51,120 nucleotides of DNA from a virus: positions 1 to 51,120 of the IMG/VR virus record IMGVR_UViG_3300003177_000007; one strand, written 5' to 3'. Shown here one piece after another: positions 1 through 9,128 of this stretch. Positions within the stretch are counted from its first letter, which is position 1. Each line of letters begins with the position of its first letter. The notes beneath the pieces are model-generated. The model was not told the DNA's origin, ran no database searches, and worked only from the letters and a program-made list of their open reading frames with translations. The translations under genes were made by a program, and so were the position numbers.

Positions 1-1
1 T

Positions 2-412
2 TACCCATTACCTAACGGTGTTAAAAACAAACCGTGTCTTTCTGATGACCAATTGGCTATTTTTGATTCAGTCTGGGCTGAATATCCAAGCCGCCCCGGT
101 AAAAGCAAAGCGGGTTCTTTGAGACAGTTTAGTGCAAGGATAAAGGCTGGTGCTTCTGCTCAAGAGATTTTGGATGGTGTTCGTCGTTACGCTAATTATT
201 GCAAACTTAGTATGACTGATCCGAGATTTATTAAGCAGCCTGTTACATTTCTGGGGCGCGACGAGCACTATAAAAGTGGTTGGGATTATTCACCCCCAAT
301 TAGTTCAAGCAAGACAGATGATCATCGTGCTTATATGGCTGATCGTGCTGCCGTGAAAAAACGTATGTATGGGGGTTGTGATGAATCAGTCATTGATGTC
401 AAAGCAGAGTGA
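2..412 (+). CDS. Replication initiator, C-terminal part (lambda O / DnaT-like), partial
   Basis: The reading frame is open to the left edge, so the true start lies outside the window; a TTG at 53 is only an internal codon. The visible part contains EYPSRPGKSKAGSLRQF and KQPVTFLGRDEHYKSGWD, the pattern seen in the C-terminal domain of phage replication initiators of the O/DnaT-like group, which bind the origin or recruit the helicase loader. It overlaps the next gene, a P-like helicase loader, as O overlaps P in lambdoid phages. The N-terminal origin-binding domain cannot be seen. The family assignment rests on motif and neighbour. Confidence 0.6.
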   Translation, partial: YPLPNGVKNKPCLSDDQLAIFDSVWAEYPSRPGKSKAGSLRQFSARIKAGASAQEILDGVRRYANYCKLSMTDPRFIKQPVTFLGRDEHYKSGWDYSPPISSSKTDDHRAYMADRAAVKKRMYGGCDESVIDVKAE

Positions 413-995
413 TGGTGTTCGCCGCCTTCCAGCCACATGGGTGGATCGGTTGTTTGAGAAGATGGAAGACCGTTATGGTTCTCTCTGGTCACAGCGGTAT
501 GCAGGCATCCCGCAGGAAAGGATGATGAATACTTGGGCGGAGGATCTTGGTGACCTGACGAGGCAGCAGTTGATCAATGGTATGAATGCGTGTCGTGAGC
601 ATCGTTTCCCTCCAACATTGCCAGACTTTCGGATGCTATGTGTTCAGCTACCAATCGATCCGTACACAGCATATATGGAGGCGGTTGAGCAACACGGGGT
701 AAGGCTGAGGTCTGGGCGTGATACATGGTCGCATCCTGCTGTGTTCTGGACGGCCAATACGTTTTCTGATTTTGAACTGAGAAATTCGAGTTGGCGTTCT
801 TTTGAGAAGGTTTGGACGAAAAGACTTACTGATGAAATAGCGAAGGGGTCTTGGAATGTCATTCCATCATTTCATCTTGGAATTGAATCTCCCGAAACAA
901 TTGCTGTTTCTGATGAGCAGGCGATGGAGAACTTTAGGAAGGTACAGGAAGTGATTTCGAATGTTGCGAAAAAGACATCAATGGTTGGTGTTTAG
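381..995 (+). CDS. Replication protein P-like helicase loader
   Basis: The 204-residue protein resembles lambda P, which delivers the host DnaB helicase to the O-bound origin. Shared features are an N-terminal helical part (LFEKMEDRYGSLWSQRY), the central ITRQQL-type segment followed by HRFPPTLPDFRMLC, and a C-terminal AVFWTANTFSDFEL...KRLTDEI block matching the lambda P order. Length is close to lambda P (233). An upstream ATG at 369 is in frame, but the GGGGG at 371-375 is spaced correctly for ATG 381, so I chose 381. It overlaps the preceding initiator gene and is followed without a gap by the next ORF. Confidence 0.72.
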   Translation: MNQSLMSKQSDGVRRLPATWVDRLFEKMEDRYGSLWSQRYAGIPQERMMNTWAEDLGDLTRQQLINGMNACREHRFPPTLPDFRMLCVQLPIDPYTAYMEAVEQHGVRLRSGRDTWSHPAVFWTANTFSDFELRNSSWRSFEKVWTKRLTDEIAKGSWNVIPSFHLGIESPETIAVSDEQAMENFRKVQEVISNVAKKTSMVGV

Positions 996-1187
996 GTGGG
1001 GCAGTCGATTTCCTCATCATTGACACCCGAACAGGCGCGACTGTTGGATTTAATTGTCCGTGGAATTCCCTTGGACAGTATATACATTGCTTTTGAACTT
1101 GGCTGTGATGAAAGTGAGGTGTGTGTGGAGTTTGATTTATTTTGCAAGAAGGTTGGTCTTATGGTGAGTGTTGGAGAGATGAATTAA
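996..1187 (+). CDS. Small HTH-like protein, unknown function
   Basis: A 63-residue ORF starting with GTG directly after the TAG of the helicase loader. The segment LTPEQARLLDLIVRGIPL followed by ELGCDESEV looks like a helix-turn-helix of the LuxR / sigma region 4 kind, so a small DNA-binding protein is possible. Its stop TAA overlaps the ATG of the next gene (TAATG), which argues that it is translated as part of the operon. No family was recognised. Confidence 0.5.
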   Translation: MGQSISSSLTPEQARLLDLIVRGIPLDSIYIAFELGCDESEVCVEFDLFCKKVGLMVSVGEMN

Positions 1188-1660
1188 TGCGTGCGCTTTT
1201 CATGAAGGCTCCCGGTAATGTCCTTATTGCTGCTGATCAGGCGACGGAGGATTACATATCATCGAAGAAATCCGGGCAGGGGTTTAAGGTTGAAATAACA
1301 CAGGCTCGCAACATCGGGTTTCATCGTAAGTTTTTTTTATTATTGCAGTTTGCTTATGATATTTGGGAGCCTTCCGGCGAACGTCAATGGAAAGGAAACC
1401 CGATCCAGAAGGATTTTGAAGGGTTTCGTGAATATGTGACCATTCTTGCTGGCCATTATACTGCCGTGTATGGGTTGGATGGAGGCGTTCAGCTGAAGGC
1501 AAAAACAATATCTTTTGCTGGTTGTTCGGAAGAAGAGTTCCATATTGTCTACAATGGTGTTCTGGACGTTGTGTGGGATAAGATATTCAGCGAAACAAAT
1601 TACCGTTCAAAAGCAGAAGTCAGTGCTGTAATTGATAGGCTGTTGGGGTTTTCTGGGTGA
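1187..1660 (+). CDS. DUF1367 family phage protein
   Basis: 157 residues from ATG 1187, which overlaps the preceding TAA; GGAGAG about nine bases upstream supports this start over the longer frame. The protein has the DUF1367 pattern: an N-terminal GNVLIAADQATEDYI strand, then the hallmark RNIGFHRKFFLLLQFAYD(I)W, and a C-terminal acidic helical half. DUF1367 proteins are frequent in the replication/nin-like regions of lambdoid phages. Their biochemical role is not established; recombination-related functions are inferred only from gene position. Confidence 0.72.
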   Translation: MRALFMKAPGNVLIAADQATEDYISSKKSGQGFKVEITQARNIGFHRKFFLLLQFAYDIWEPSGERQWKGNPIQKDFEGFREYVTILAGHYTAVYGLDGGVQLKAKTISFAGCSEEEFHIVYNGVLDVVWDKIFSETNYRSKAEVSAVIDRLLGFSG

Positions 1661-2199
1661 TTAATGTCAAGTATCGCACCATTGAGGATTTAAGAGGTCA
1701 ATATTTCGATTGTCCTTTTGGGTTCGCGACCCTGACCACCCAAGCTTGTGCCAAGTCATATAAGCTTGCTATGTCTAGCCGTGGTTTGAGAAAGGGTTTG
1801 CGGATAGTTTGTAAGGCTTGCCCTGTCGGTGCGATGCATGCCGGAACACCAAAAGCAGAAGTGTCGGAGTCGAGGTTTCTTGGTTGTGGATTCTGTTCTC
1901 GTTGCCAGTCGGATGCTCGACGTTTAATCCGTGGGTCAATTTGTGTTTCCTGTTACAATAGGGAGCGTGAACTATTGATTGGGAAAAACGCGAAGGGAGG
2001 CAAGCCAATTTTTGCCCGCCCGATTTCAAGCATTTCCATTGCGTTTACTGTTGGTGAAGATGCACGCGTAATTGTGAGGCGGATGGATAAGGTTTCATCG
2101 TATCTGGAGGCAATAATTTCAATACAAAGGACGCAACCGAAGCAGGTCGTTTATGGTTGGGTAGGCGGTTCAATAATTCACAATGAATTGGAGGGGTGA
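1657..2199 (+). CDS. Cysteine-rich zinc-binding protein, unknown function
   Basis: 180 residues starting at GTG 1657, overlapping the previous stop (GTGA). Cysteine pairs CKAC, CGFCSRC and CVSC indicate one or two zinc-ribbon sites between residues about 50 and 105. The C-terminal third (YLEAIISIQRTQPKQVVYGW) is non-cysteine and probably a separate helical domain. I do not recognise the family. It sits in the replication operon with another small zinc protein downstream, so a nucleic-acid role is plausible but unproven. Confidence 0.6.
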   Translation: MINVKYRTIEDLRGQYFDCPFGFATLTTQACAKSYKLAMSSRGLRKGLRIVCKACPVGAMHAGTPKAEVSESRFLGCGFCSRCQSDARRLIRGSICVSCYNRERELLIGKNAKGGKPIFARPISSISIAFTVGEDARVIVRRMDKVSSYLEAIISIQRTQPKQVVYGWVGGSIIHNELEG

Positions 2200-2463
2200 G
2201 TGTCTGGGTGGAAGATAACAAATCATGCGTGTCGGCATTGTATGGGTCGTGTTTTGGAGCGTGATGGTATTGTTTGCTGTGCAGAATGTGGCGCGACAGA
2301 AGAAGGCTCTCATGATCACCTTTGCTGGTGCGGTGTTGATGTTCGCGGATCGACTAATGTTCTTGAGTGTTTTCTTAATAAAAACATTTCAATTTCAAAT
2401 CCTCAGCAGGTTCTTGTTCGTGAGCGTATAGTTTCTCGTATTTCAATCAAGGATCTAGCATGA
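2200..2463 (+). CDS. Small zinc-ribbon protein, unknown function
   Basis: 87 residues from GTG 2200, immediately after the preceding stop TGA. CRHC, CCAEC and CWC motifs form a compact zinc-binding head in residues about 10-50. The tail (LVRERIVSRISIKDL) is a short helix. The stop overlaps the next ATG as ATGA at 2460, typical of translational coupling in this operon. No specific function is recognisable. Confidence 0.55.
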   Translation: MSGWKITNHACRHCMGRVLERDGIVCCAECGATEEGSHDHLCWCGVDVRGSTNVLECFLNKNISISNPQQVLVRERIVSRISIKDLA

Positions 2464-2954
2464 AAATATCTCCAGCCGAACATGCAAGGTTTCGTGCTCT
2501 CTGGGAAAGCGATCCTGACATGACTTATGTTGATATTGCGAACATATCTGGCTTATCAAAGCAGGCTATAGGTCGTCGTGCGAAACGAGAGAAATGGAAA
2601 AAACGAACCACTTCTGCAGCTATAACAAAAGTGGCGCACGATAAGGCCACCATAGGCGATAACGAAGCCTTAGCTGGTACTTTGGTACCTGCTGATTCCA
2701 GCGTTGGTGAAGCTATTGCAGATGCTCTGGCCGATGTAAAGGCGGAGATAATAGCCAGACACCGACGGGAGTGGAACGGGACGAGAAATAAGATATATGG
2801 TGCGTTGCAATCGAGTGATTTTGAAAAGGCAAAGCTTGGTAAAATCACTTCTGAAGCGTTGTCTATCATTCAGGCTGGAGAGCGGAAGGCTTGGGGACTT
2901 GACTCAGACAAGGCACCAAACGAAATGAAGTTGATAATACAGAGAGGTGATTGA
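2460..2954 (+). CDS. HTH protein, candidate terminase small subunit
   Basis: 164 residues. The N-terminus (DMTYVDIANISGLSKQAIG then RRAKREKWKKR) is a clear helix-turn-helix followed by a basic stretch, and the C-terminal half is helical with GERKAWGLDS near the end, a pattern common in phage small terminase subunits that bind pac/cos DNA. The nearest large terminase is about 8.8 kb downstream, which is unusual, and the direct neighbour is a ParB-methyltransferase, so a transcription regulator remains possible. The start overlaps the previous stop. Confidence 0.5.
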   Translation: MKISPAEHARFRALWESDPDMTYVDIANISGLSKQAIGRRAKREKWKKRTTSAAITKVAHDKATIGDNEALAGTLVPADSSVGEAIADALADVKAEIIARHRREWNGTRNKIYGALQSSDFEKAKLGKITSEALSIIQAGERKAWGLDSDKAPNEMKLIIQRGD

Positions 2955-4327
2955 TGAGTGATTTAGGTATGCGTGTGCAGCTTATAGGGATTGATGTTCT
3001 GGTGCCATATGCTCGAAATTCAAGGAAACATAGTACAGAGCAAATAGCGCAAATTAAAGCGTCAATGGTTGAGTGGGGTTGGACAAACCCGATTCTTGCT
3101 GACTTATCCAAGGAGAGTGTTGTTGTTGCTGGCCATGGCCGCCTAATAGCTGCACGTGAATTGAATGCTTCTGGTGTAGTTATAAAACTCCCCAATGGGA
3201 GTGACTTGAAGTCTGGCTTTGTGCCTGTAATTGATTGTTCCGGTTGGACAGATGCACAGCGGCGAGCTTATGTTATAGCTGACAATAAAACCTCCATGAA
3301 TTCCAGTTGGGATTTGGATATGTTACAAATCGAACTTGGTGACCTGCGAGAAGAAGATTTCGATTTATCGCTGACAGGTTTTGATAAGATGGAAATCGCG
3401 GACTTGTTGGATCCGGTTCTTGAAGAACCGAAGTGCGATCCGGACGAAATTCCACCGGCTGACAGTGTTGAGCCCTGCAGTAAAGTTGGGGATGTTTGGT
3501 TGTGTGGAAGGCATAGAGTGATGTGTGGTGATTCATTGAACGTCCTGAGTGTTGAATCTTTGATGGGCGGCAAGGAAAATGCGAATCACGCTTGGATGGA
3601 TCCGCCGTACTTAATGAATTTTACAGGTGCCATTGACGGCGATGGGAAGACTCGGTCGAAACATGATGCAATAAAGAATGATAAGATGTCCACCAAAGAC
3701 GGCGAAAAATTCCTTCTTGATATTTGCGCTATGATTAAGCTGAAGGTCGATGGTGCGTTTTACATCTCATTCTACCGGCTTGGTATCGAGCGTATAATGC
3801 GGGCAATTACTGACAGTGGTCTTCATTGGCGCAACCTGATCATCTGGAAGAAAAACCACATAAATCTATCAAACTCTGATTATAAGGCTATTTATGAGCC
3901 GATAATGTTTGGTTGGGCTGATGATTATTATCCTGTTTTATATGGGTGGAACAACGATCATTCATTTCGTGGCCCAAAAGGTCAGGCTGACGTTATGGAG
4001 GTTGGTATCCCGTCCATCTGGGAAATCGCACGAACCAAGAAAAACGCGATCCACCCAACAGTGAAGCCGACTGCCTTGGTGGAGCGTTCTATTTTGAATT
4101 CCAGCCTACCGGATGAGATATGGCTGGATTTATTCGGAGGTTCTGGGACAACATTGATTGCCTGTCATATGACTGGTCGGGTGGCCAGATTGATGGAGTT
4201 GGAACCAAAGTATGCGGATGTGATTGTACGCCGGTATGCCATGTTTACCGGCGAGGTTCCGGTTTTGGAGTCAACTGGTGATCCATTTCCTCTCGAAAAA
4301 TTTGAAGCTCTTCCGGAGCAAAAATAG
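2954..4327 (+). CDS. ParB-like / DNA amino-methyltransferase fusion (beta class)
   Basis: 457 residues from ATG 2954, overlapping the previous TGA. Residues about 10-130 are a ParB/Sulfiredoxin-like domain (VPYARNSRKHS, VVAGHGRLIAARE). The C-terminal 250 residues are an adenine-N6 or cytosine-N4 methyltransferase: motif IV DPPY near residue 216 precedes the AdoMet-binding LDLFGGSGTT near residue 392, the order of class beta enzymes. Such fusions are widespread in phages and plasmids, where they methylate phage DNA and can protect it from restriction. The ParB part may direct the enzyme or bind DNA/CTP. Target sequence unknown. Confidence 0.85.
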   Translation: MSDLGMRVQLIGIDVLVPYARNSRKHSTEQIAQIKASMVEWGWTNPILADLSKESVVVAGHGRLIAARELNASGVVIKLPNGSDLKSGFVPVIDCSGWTDAQRRAYVIADNKTSMNSSWDLDMLQIELGDLREEDFDLSLTGFDKMEIADLLDPVLEEPKCDPDEIPPADSVEPCSKVGDVWLCGRHRVMCGDSLNVLSVESLMGGKENANHAWMDPPYLMNFTGAIDGDGKTRSKHDAIKNDKMSTKDGEKFLLDICAMIKLKVDGAFYISFYRLGIERIMRAITDSGLHWRNLIIWKKNHINLSNSDYKAIYEPIMFGWADDYYPVLYGWNNDHSFRGPKGQADVMEVGIPSIWEIARTKKNAIHPTVKPTALVERSILNSSLPDEIWLDLFGGSGTTLIACHMTGRVARLMELEPKYADVIVRRYAMFTGEVPVLESTGDPFPLEKFEALPEQK

Positions 4328-4342
4328 AAGGGCTTTGCTGTT

Positions 4343-4350
4343 GTCGTGAC
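4343..4350 (+). promoter_or_regulatory. Putative late promoter motif GTCGTGAC, copy 1
   Basis: GTCGTGAC followed by AATATGATGC, 36 bases upstream of the start of the giant polyvalent gene. It is one of eight intergenic copies in the window, all ahead of virion-associated units. GTC-GT-GAC is an imperfect palindrome, fitting a dimeric activator or a phage-specific promoter element. Confidence 0.6.
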
Positions 4351-4385
4351 AATATGATGCAGCAAAACGTCAGCTTGGAGTGAGT

Positions 4386-7300
4386 ATGGGAATGGTTTCT
4401 AATTTGGTTCTGTTTTTAAAGGCTACTGTGAAGAAACGGTTGTTCATACCCGGCTATACCAGAAAGGATGGCACTTTTGTAAAGCCACATCATCAGTCTG
4501 TGAATATGAATCCGCAGGCGGGGATGACGGACGTTCTCGATGGTAAGGGTTCATACTCACAGAAGCTTGCACACAAGAAACTTCATGCAGAGGTGGATGG
4601 GTTCGGCGACCTTGCTCCTGTCGATCAATATCACCATATCGCCTCTGCGGCCACGAAGATTCAAACAGCAGCAACTATTTCTGCTGGAATATCCAAATGG
4701 AAGTCTGTTGCTTTTTCCGGGAAGAATCCAACTGTGAGTCAGTGGGCTGCGTTCAATACCTTATCTCCAGATGAGAAGCTTCCTATATTGGATGACGTTG
4801 CAAACCATGCTGGTGGTATCGATCACCTGATTGACCTTGGCGAAAAGAAACAAAAGCCAAAGGTAAGCAGTAATGCTTTTGAATTCATTACAAAATATAG
4901 TGGAAGCTTAAAGGATGCTGCGACCGAGTGGTTGGCAGAGTTCCCAACGCAGCCGGATACGTTATCATCTGCATTGGTGGATGCCGGCCACTTATCAATA
5001 GCAAAACAGTTGGGGATCTACAACCCTCCGGGTGAGCCGAAGGACGGCGACCAAAAGAGTGGCGTAAATGGAACCACTCTGGTTTTTCATGATGGTCACT
5101 GGCATACGGTACAAGATGGGTTTTCATTAAAAGACGGTTCTGCCGTTTATATGGATGGTAGTGTTTGGTTAGTTGATGGTCAGTCAGACATTGTGTTGCA
5201 TTTAAGGCTTGCTGGCCATCCAGTTGGTGGGATGGGTTCAGCAAAAAACGTGACGAAACAAAAGTTCAATAAACTCATTGATAGTGGGGATGCCTATACG
5301 CGGGTTGATGTTGGCTTTATATCCGGTGTGGACGGTTGGATGGCTTCTCTGGCCGCCGGTAAGGTTCCCACGGTGGATCAGCATGCTGCAGTTGTAGAAC
5401 ATGGGTTTTCAGACTTGTTTGATAAGGCTGTTTCCCGATATGGCGAGAAGGTTAATGCGTTAATTGAAAAATCTACGAATAAGTGGTTCGAAACCAGCAA
5501 GAAGGATCCGCCGCAGAAAGATGAATCTAGTGATCCGTGGTCTAACGAGCAGTGGTCTAAACTTTTTTTAGATGAATCAAACACAAACGCCAAGGCGCAC
5601 AAACATAAGATTGACCAGATGCGTTCTTTTGCGAAGGACGGTGATATTGATTCCATTCAGTCGATGCATTTTGGATCGAACACTTATGGCAAGAAACAGG
5701 CGAAAATAGCAACGGCACTTGTGGCCGCTATGGGTACCGATGTTTCCGAGGTTAATGAACAGAAAGAGGCTGTAATGTCTCTATTGTCTGGTGATGGTAG
5801 CCATTACAAGGTTAAGGCTGCAAAGAAGCTTTCCAGTGATGTTGGTGTCTGGGGGGAGATGGATAGTGGGGAGAAACTGGCCGCTATTTCCAAGCTGGCT
5901 GGTGAAATGCAATCCGCCGCTTCTGCCTCCGCCGCCGTTTCCGGTTACAAAAAGCATATTTCTTTAGGTAAGGTACCAACAAAATCACAGGCACTTGCTT
6001 TTGCACAACTCCCGGCGGTAAAGCAGACTGAGATAGTTCAAAAGATGGTTTCATTATATGGACTGAATTTTGTAATGAAATACCATAATGCTGCAGTATC
6101 AAAGTACGGTGGTGATGACATAACTACCTTCGACAGCAAGAAGCAGATTCCACCAAGCCCTGTGCAGGATGGTGTTTCATTACCCGGTGACACGCAGTGG
6201 GCAGTAAAAGAGAAAATACCAGCAGCCGTGAAAAAGCTTATGCAAATATTGCCTTCTGATGTTACCCATTGGTTGGATGCAATTGATAGTAATGAGCCAC
6301 CAACACTTGAATCGGCTAAATTCATTGATCATGCGACAAAGAAGAATGCGGCAAAATTCTATAAATACGTGAAGCTTTACAACAATACTGATGTTGGTTG
6401 GATGAAGGATATTTACAGAAATGCCGCAGCTTCTGCAATTTACGGTTTCCCTGATTCGATCTTGATGGGGGATGGATCTTGGAAGCCTTTTAGTGATGTG
6501 TCATTCAAAAAAGATGCTATTGGTATGGTACAGTCAGTACAACTCATCAGCAGTGTTGCGATAGACTCAAAACTTGGTAAGAAAAACAGCCTTGAGAAGT
6601 TCTCGGAAAATGAACATGGAGATAGTGATCAGGATTCCCCGAAAGACGGCGATACCAAACCGGCAGTAGGCGGTGGTCTGTTGGTCTTTAAGGATGGTCG
6701 ATGGCACAAGGACTGGCCAGATGGTTTCTTTGTTAAGAATGTGTCTGGTGCTTATTCTGTAGAGATTCCAGATAAAGTGAAGGATAATCCGCAGGAGTAT
6801 AGTGCTCTGGTTGCTGTGGCTAAGAAACATGGTGGGTTCAAGCTGTTCTCTGGAAACATAGGCTTTTCAGAGGGCTCAGAGGGTCGTGCGCTTGCTTTTG
6901 TGAAGGAAGCGAATGCTGGTATTCAATTCCCTGTATCGGTTGCCCCGGCATCGACAGAAAAACCAGCAGTGATGCTTCAGGATACTTCTCCCGGCCATAA
7001 TAAGTTTTGGTCAGTTACCGTTCATGGTGAAACACTTGTTAAGCATTATGGTGTGATTGGTAAAAAGGGAGTAACAAAGTCTGTTAAATGTGTATCCCCC
7101 CTCGTTGCAGAGCAAAGTGCTAAAAAACAGGTTGCGGCAAAAATCAAAAATGGATACAAACTGACAGAGGGGAGTGTAAGCAAGTTACAGGTTCCCCCTT
7201 CAGATACTACCTCGCAGCCAAAACCTAAAAAGAAGGCGGCGAAGATAACACATGGTTCACCTTCATTCTCCAATACTGATGGTGGTGCTACGGTTACATC

Positions 7301-9128
7301 GATGGATGGCTGGGCACAGACTGGTGACCAGAAAGGGTCGAATACGGGGGGACGTTTCCGAGATAGTTTTGGGAATGAGTGGTATTGTAAATTTCCAAAG
7401 GATTCGAGCGTATGCCACAATGAATACCTCGCAACCAAGTTTTATCAGATGCTTGGTGTTTCTGTTCCTGATGTGAAATTGGTAGAGAAGGGTGGGAAGC
7501 TTGGCATCGCGTCGAAGTGGATGCCGGGTATATCAACAGCCGATTCTAGTGCCTTGGCAAAAACTCCCGGTGTGCGTTCCGGTTTCGCAATTGATGCGTG
7601 GTTGGCCAATTGGGATGTTGTTGGGTTGTCCAATGATAATTTAATGGTGTCTGGTGGTGCTGCTGTTCGTGTTGATTCTGGTGGAGCGTTATTGTATCGG
7701 GCAATGGGGACGAAGAAGGGTGCTGCGTTCACAGATGATGTCCCTGAGTTTGATACGCTGGTAGATGCAAGCGTGAATTCTCAGTCAGCAGCTGTGTTCT
7801 CTGGTATTACAAAAAAAGAAATGATGTGGGGCGTTAAGCAGCTAAACAAACTGAAACCATCACAGATAGAAGAGCTCTGCTCGAAAGCCAGTGATGGATC
7901 TGCTGCGTCTAAGACTGCCCTTGCCAAAAAGTTGATCGCCCGGCGTTCATTTATTCTTGATAAGTTTGGTGTCCGAGATCAATGGGATATTCCAAAATTA
8001 GATGAATCGAATTTGAACGTGCATGGTGCCGACCTTCCAAAACCGCTCGATTTCTCAACCATGAATGATGGAAAAGGGTTATCGAGCAAGGATTGGGTAA
8101 ACAAACAGAACAGCAAAGACAGTGCTGTGATGATCAATTTTGCTTCCCATGGTAATTTGTCAGCATTGAAGTCTTATAAGTACGATGCTGTTAATAAGGA
8201 AACGGGGAAGCCTGCCGGGAAGCGACCAATTATTGACCATCCATCGAAGCACATTAAGGAGCAGTGGGTTGGTCTGGTAGAGTTATTGCAGTCAATAGCA
8301 ACGCCTCCGGTGGAGTCACTTGATATGCCGTCACTTGGTTCTGCGAGCACAGTGGAAGAGGTTGGTTCGCTGCTTGGTTACTTTAGTCCGGATGAAAATG
8401 TGTCTTCTATACCGGCTGAACATCGCATGCATTTCTTCATGAAGCTTGGTCAGATTGATAATCCAGAGATTCTATCGCTTGGTCATAATTGGCACCACCT
8501 CAGCAGCACACAAAAGTGGGTGAAGCATGTTACGTCTACATTTTCACATTTCTCCAGCACCTTTAGGGGGTATGTTGATTCAGTGCAGGCAAATGGTGTG
8601 ATCAATCATATATTCAGTCTTGGTAAGAGTAGTGCAAATGTTAACGGGAAGAACATTGGGAAGCAGAAGCTTGCCAGTATTATTTACAAGGAGGCAGTCA
8701 GCCTACCTGAAGATATTACCATCACTCGCTTTTTATCGGACACCTCTCCGGGCAATAGTATGTCGAAGCAGTTCCTGAAGGCGAATGCCGGGCTTGTTGT
8801 TCAAAATACCGACTCGATGTGTGCATCATACAAGAAGGATTGGAGTTGGGGTGGTGATGTTAAGATGGTCATTCATTGCCCGAAAGGTTCAAAGGCTATC
8901 CCTTCATTTGGGTCTGGTGCCTTTAAAAGCGAACATGAGATTACAACGCTTCCGGGTCAGAGATTCGTAATTTTGAATACTAAAGAGCACGGAAGTTCAG
9001 GTGTTGAGGTTGAGTGTATCATGCTCCCTCCGGATAGTGGTTACATAGCAGGACTTGACAAACTCGCCAGTCTAGGTAAAGCTATGGTTGTTTTTGTGAA
9101 AAGGAGTCAGCATGGGTATACAGCATAA
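4386..9128 (+). CDS. Giant polyvalent protein: tag, repeats, WGR, kinase-like, ADP-ribosyltransferase
   Basis: 1,580 residues from ATG 4386 (GGAG at 4377; an in-frame GTG at 4380 is less well placed). In order: a GYTRKDGTFVKPH tag at 23-35; four diverged copies of a helical unit with a GKxPTxxQ-type core near 88-153, 308-361, 504-575 and 625-678; two copies of a LLVFKDGRWH-type motif near 230 and 763, each after a PKDGD linker; a WGR domain near 860-930 (HYGVIGKKG, KIKNGY); a HipA/PI3-kinase-like segment near 985-1140 (WYCKFP lysine, NDNLMV, VRVDSGGAL); and a C-terminal ADP-ribosyltransferase with TRFL near 1447, TDS near 1474 and EHE near 1515. I infer a virion-packaged effector that modifies host proteins after injection, like T4 Alt in concept. 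The domain calls are by eye; the ART serine motif deviates from the usual STS. Confidence 0.75.
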   Translation: MGMVSNLVLFLKATVKKRLFIPGYTRKDGTFVKPHHQSVNMNPQAGMTDVLDGKGSYSQKLAHKKLHAEVDGFGDLAPVDQYHHIASAATKIQTAATISAGISKWKSVAFSGKNPTVSQWAAFNTLSPDEKLPILDDVANHAGGIDHLIDLGEKKQKPKVSSNAFEFITKYSGSLKDAATEWLAEFPTQPDTLSSALVDAGHLSIAKQLGIYNPPGEPKDGDQKSGVNGTTLVFHDGHWHTVQDGFSLKDGSAVYMDGSVWLVDGQSDIVLHLRLAGHPVGGMGSAKNVTKQKFNKLIDSGDAYTRVDVGFISGVDGWMASLAAGKVPTVDQHAAVVEHGFSDLFDKAVSRYGEKVNALIEKSTNKWFETSKKDPPQKDESSDPWSNEQWSKLFLDESNTNAKAHKHKIDQMRSFAKDGDIDSIQSMHFGSNTYGKKQAKIATALVAAMGTDVSEVNEQKEAVMSLLSGDGSHYKVKAAKKLSSDVGVWGEMDSGEKLAAISKLAGEMQSAASASAAVSGYKKHISLGKVPTKSQALAFAQLPAVKQTEIVQKMVSLYGLNFVMKYHNAAVSKYGGDDITTFDSKKQIPPSPVQDGVSLPGDTQWAVKEKIPAAVKKLMQILPSDVTHWLDAIDSNEPPTLESAKFIDHATKKNAAKFYKYVKLYNNTDVGWMKDIYRNAAASAIYGFPDSILMGDGSWKPFSDVSFKKDAIGMVQSVQLISSVAIDSKLGKKNSLEKFSENEHGDSDQDSPKDGDTKPAVGGGLLVFKDGRWHKDWPDGFFVKNVSGAYSVEIPDKVKDNPQEYSALVAVAKKHGGFKLFSGNIGFSEGSEGRALAFVKEANAGIQFPVSVAPASTEKPAVMLQDTSPGHNKFWSVTVHGETLVKHYGVIGKKGVTKSVKCVSPLVAEQSAKKQVAAKIKNGYKLTEGSVSKLQVPPSDTTSQPKPKKKAAKITHGSPSFSNTDGGATVTSMDGWAQTGDQKGSNTGGRFRDSFGNEWYCKFPKDSSVCHNEYLATKFYQMLGVSVPDVKLVEKGGKLGIASKWMPGISTADSSALAKTPGVRSGFAIDAWLANWDVVGLSNDNLMVSGGAAVRVDSGGALLYRAMGTKKGAAFTDDVPEFDTLVDASVNSQSAAVFSGITKKEMMWGVKQLNKLKPSQIEELCSKASDGSAASKTALAKKLIARRSFILDKFGVRDQWDIPKLDESNLNVHGADLPKPLDFSTMNDGKGLSSKDWVNKQNSKDSAVMINFASHGNLSALKSYKYDAVNKETGKPAGKRPIIDHPSKHIKEQWVGLVELLQSIATPPVESLDMPSLGSASTVEEVGSLLGYFSPDENVSSIPAEHRMHFFMKLGQIDNPEILSLGHNWHHLSSTQKWVKHVTSTFSHFSSTFRGYVDSVQANGVINHIFSLGKSSANVNGKNIGKQKLASIIYKEAVSLPEDITITRFLSDTSPGNSMSKQFLKANAGLVVQNTDSMCASYKKDWSWGGDVKMVIHCPKGSKAIPSFGSGAFKSEHEITTLPGQRFVILNTKEHGSSGVEVECIMLPPDSGYIAGLDKLASLGKAMVVFVKRSQHGYTA

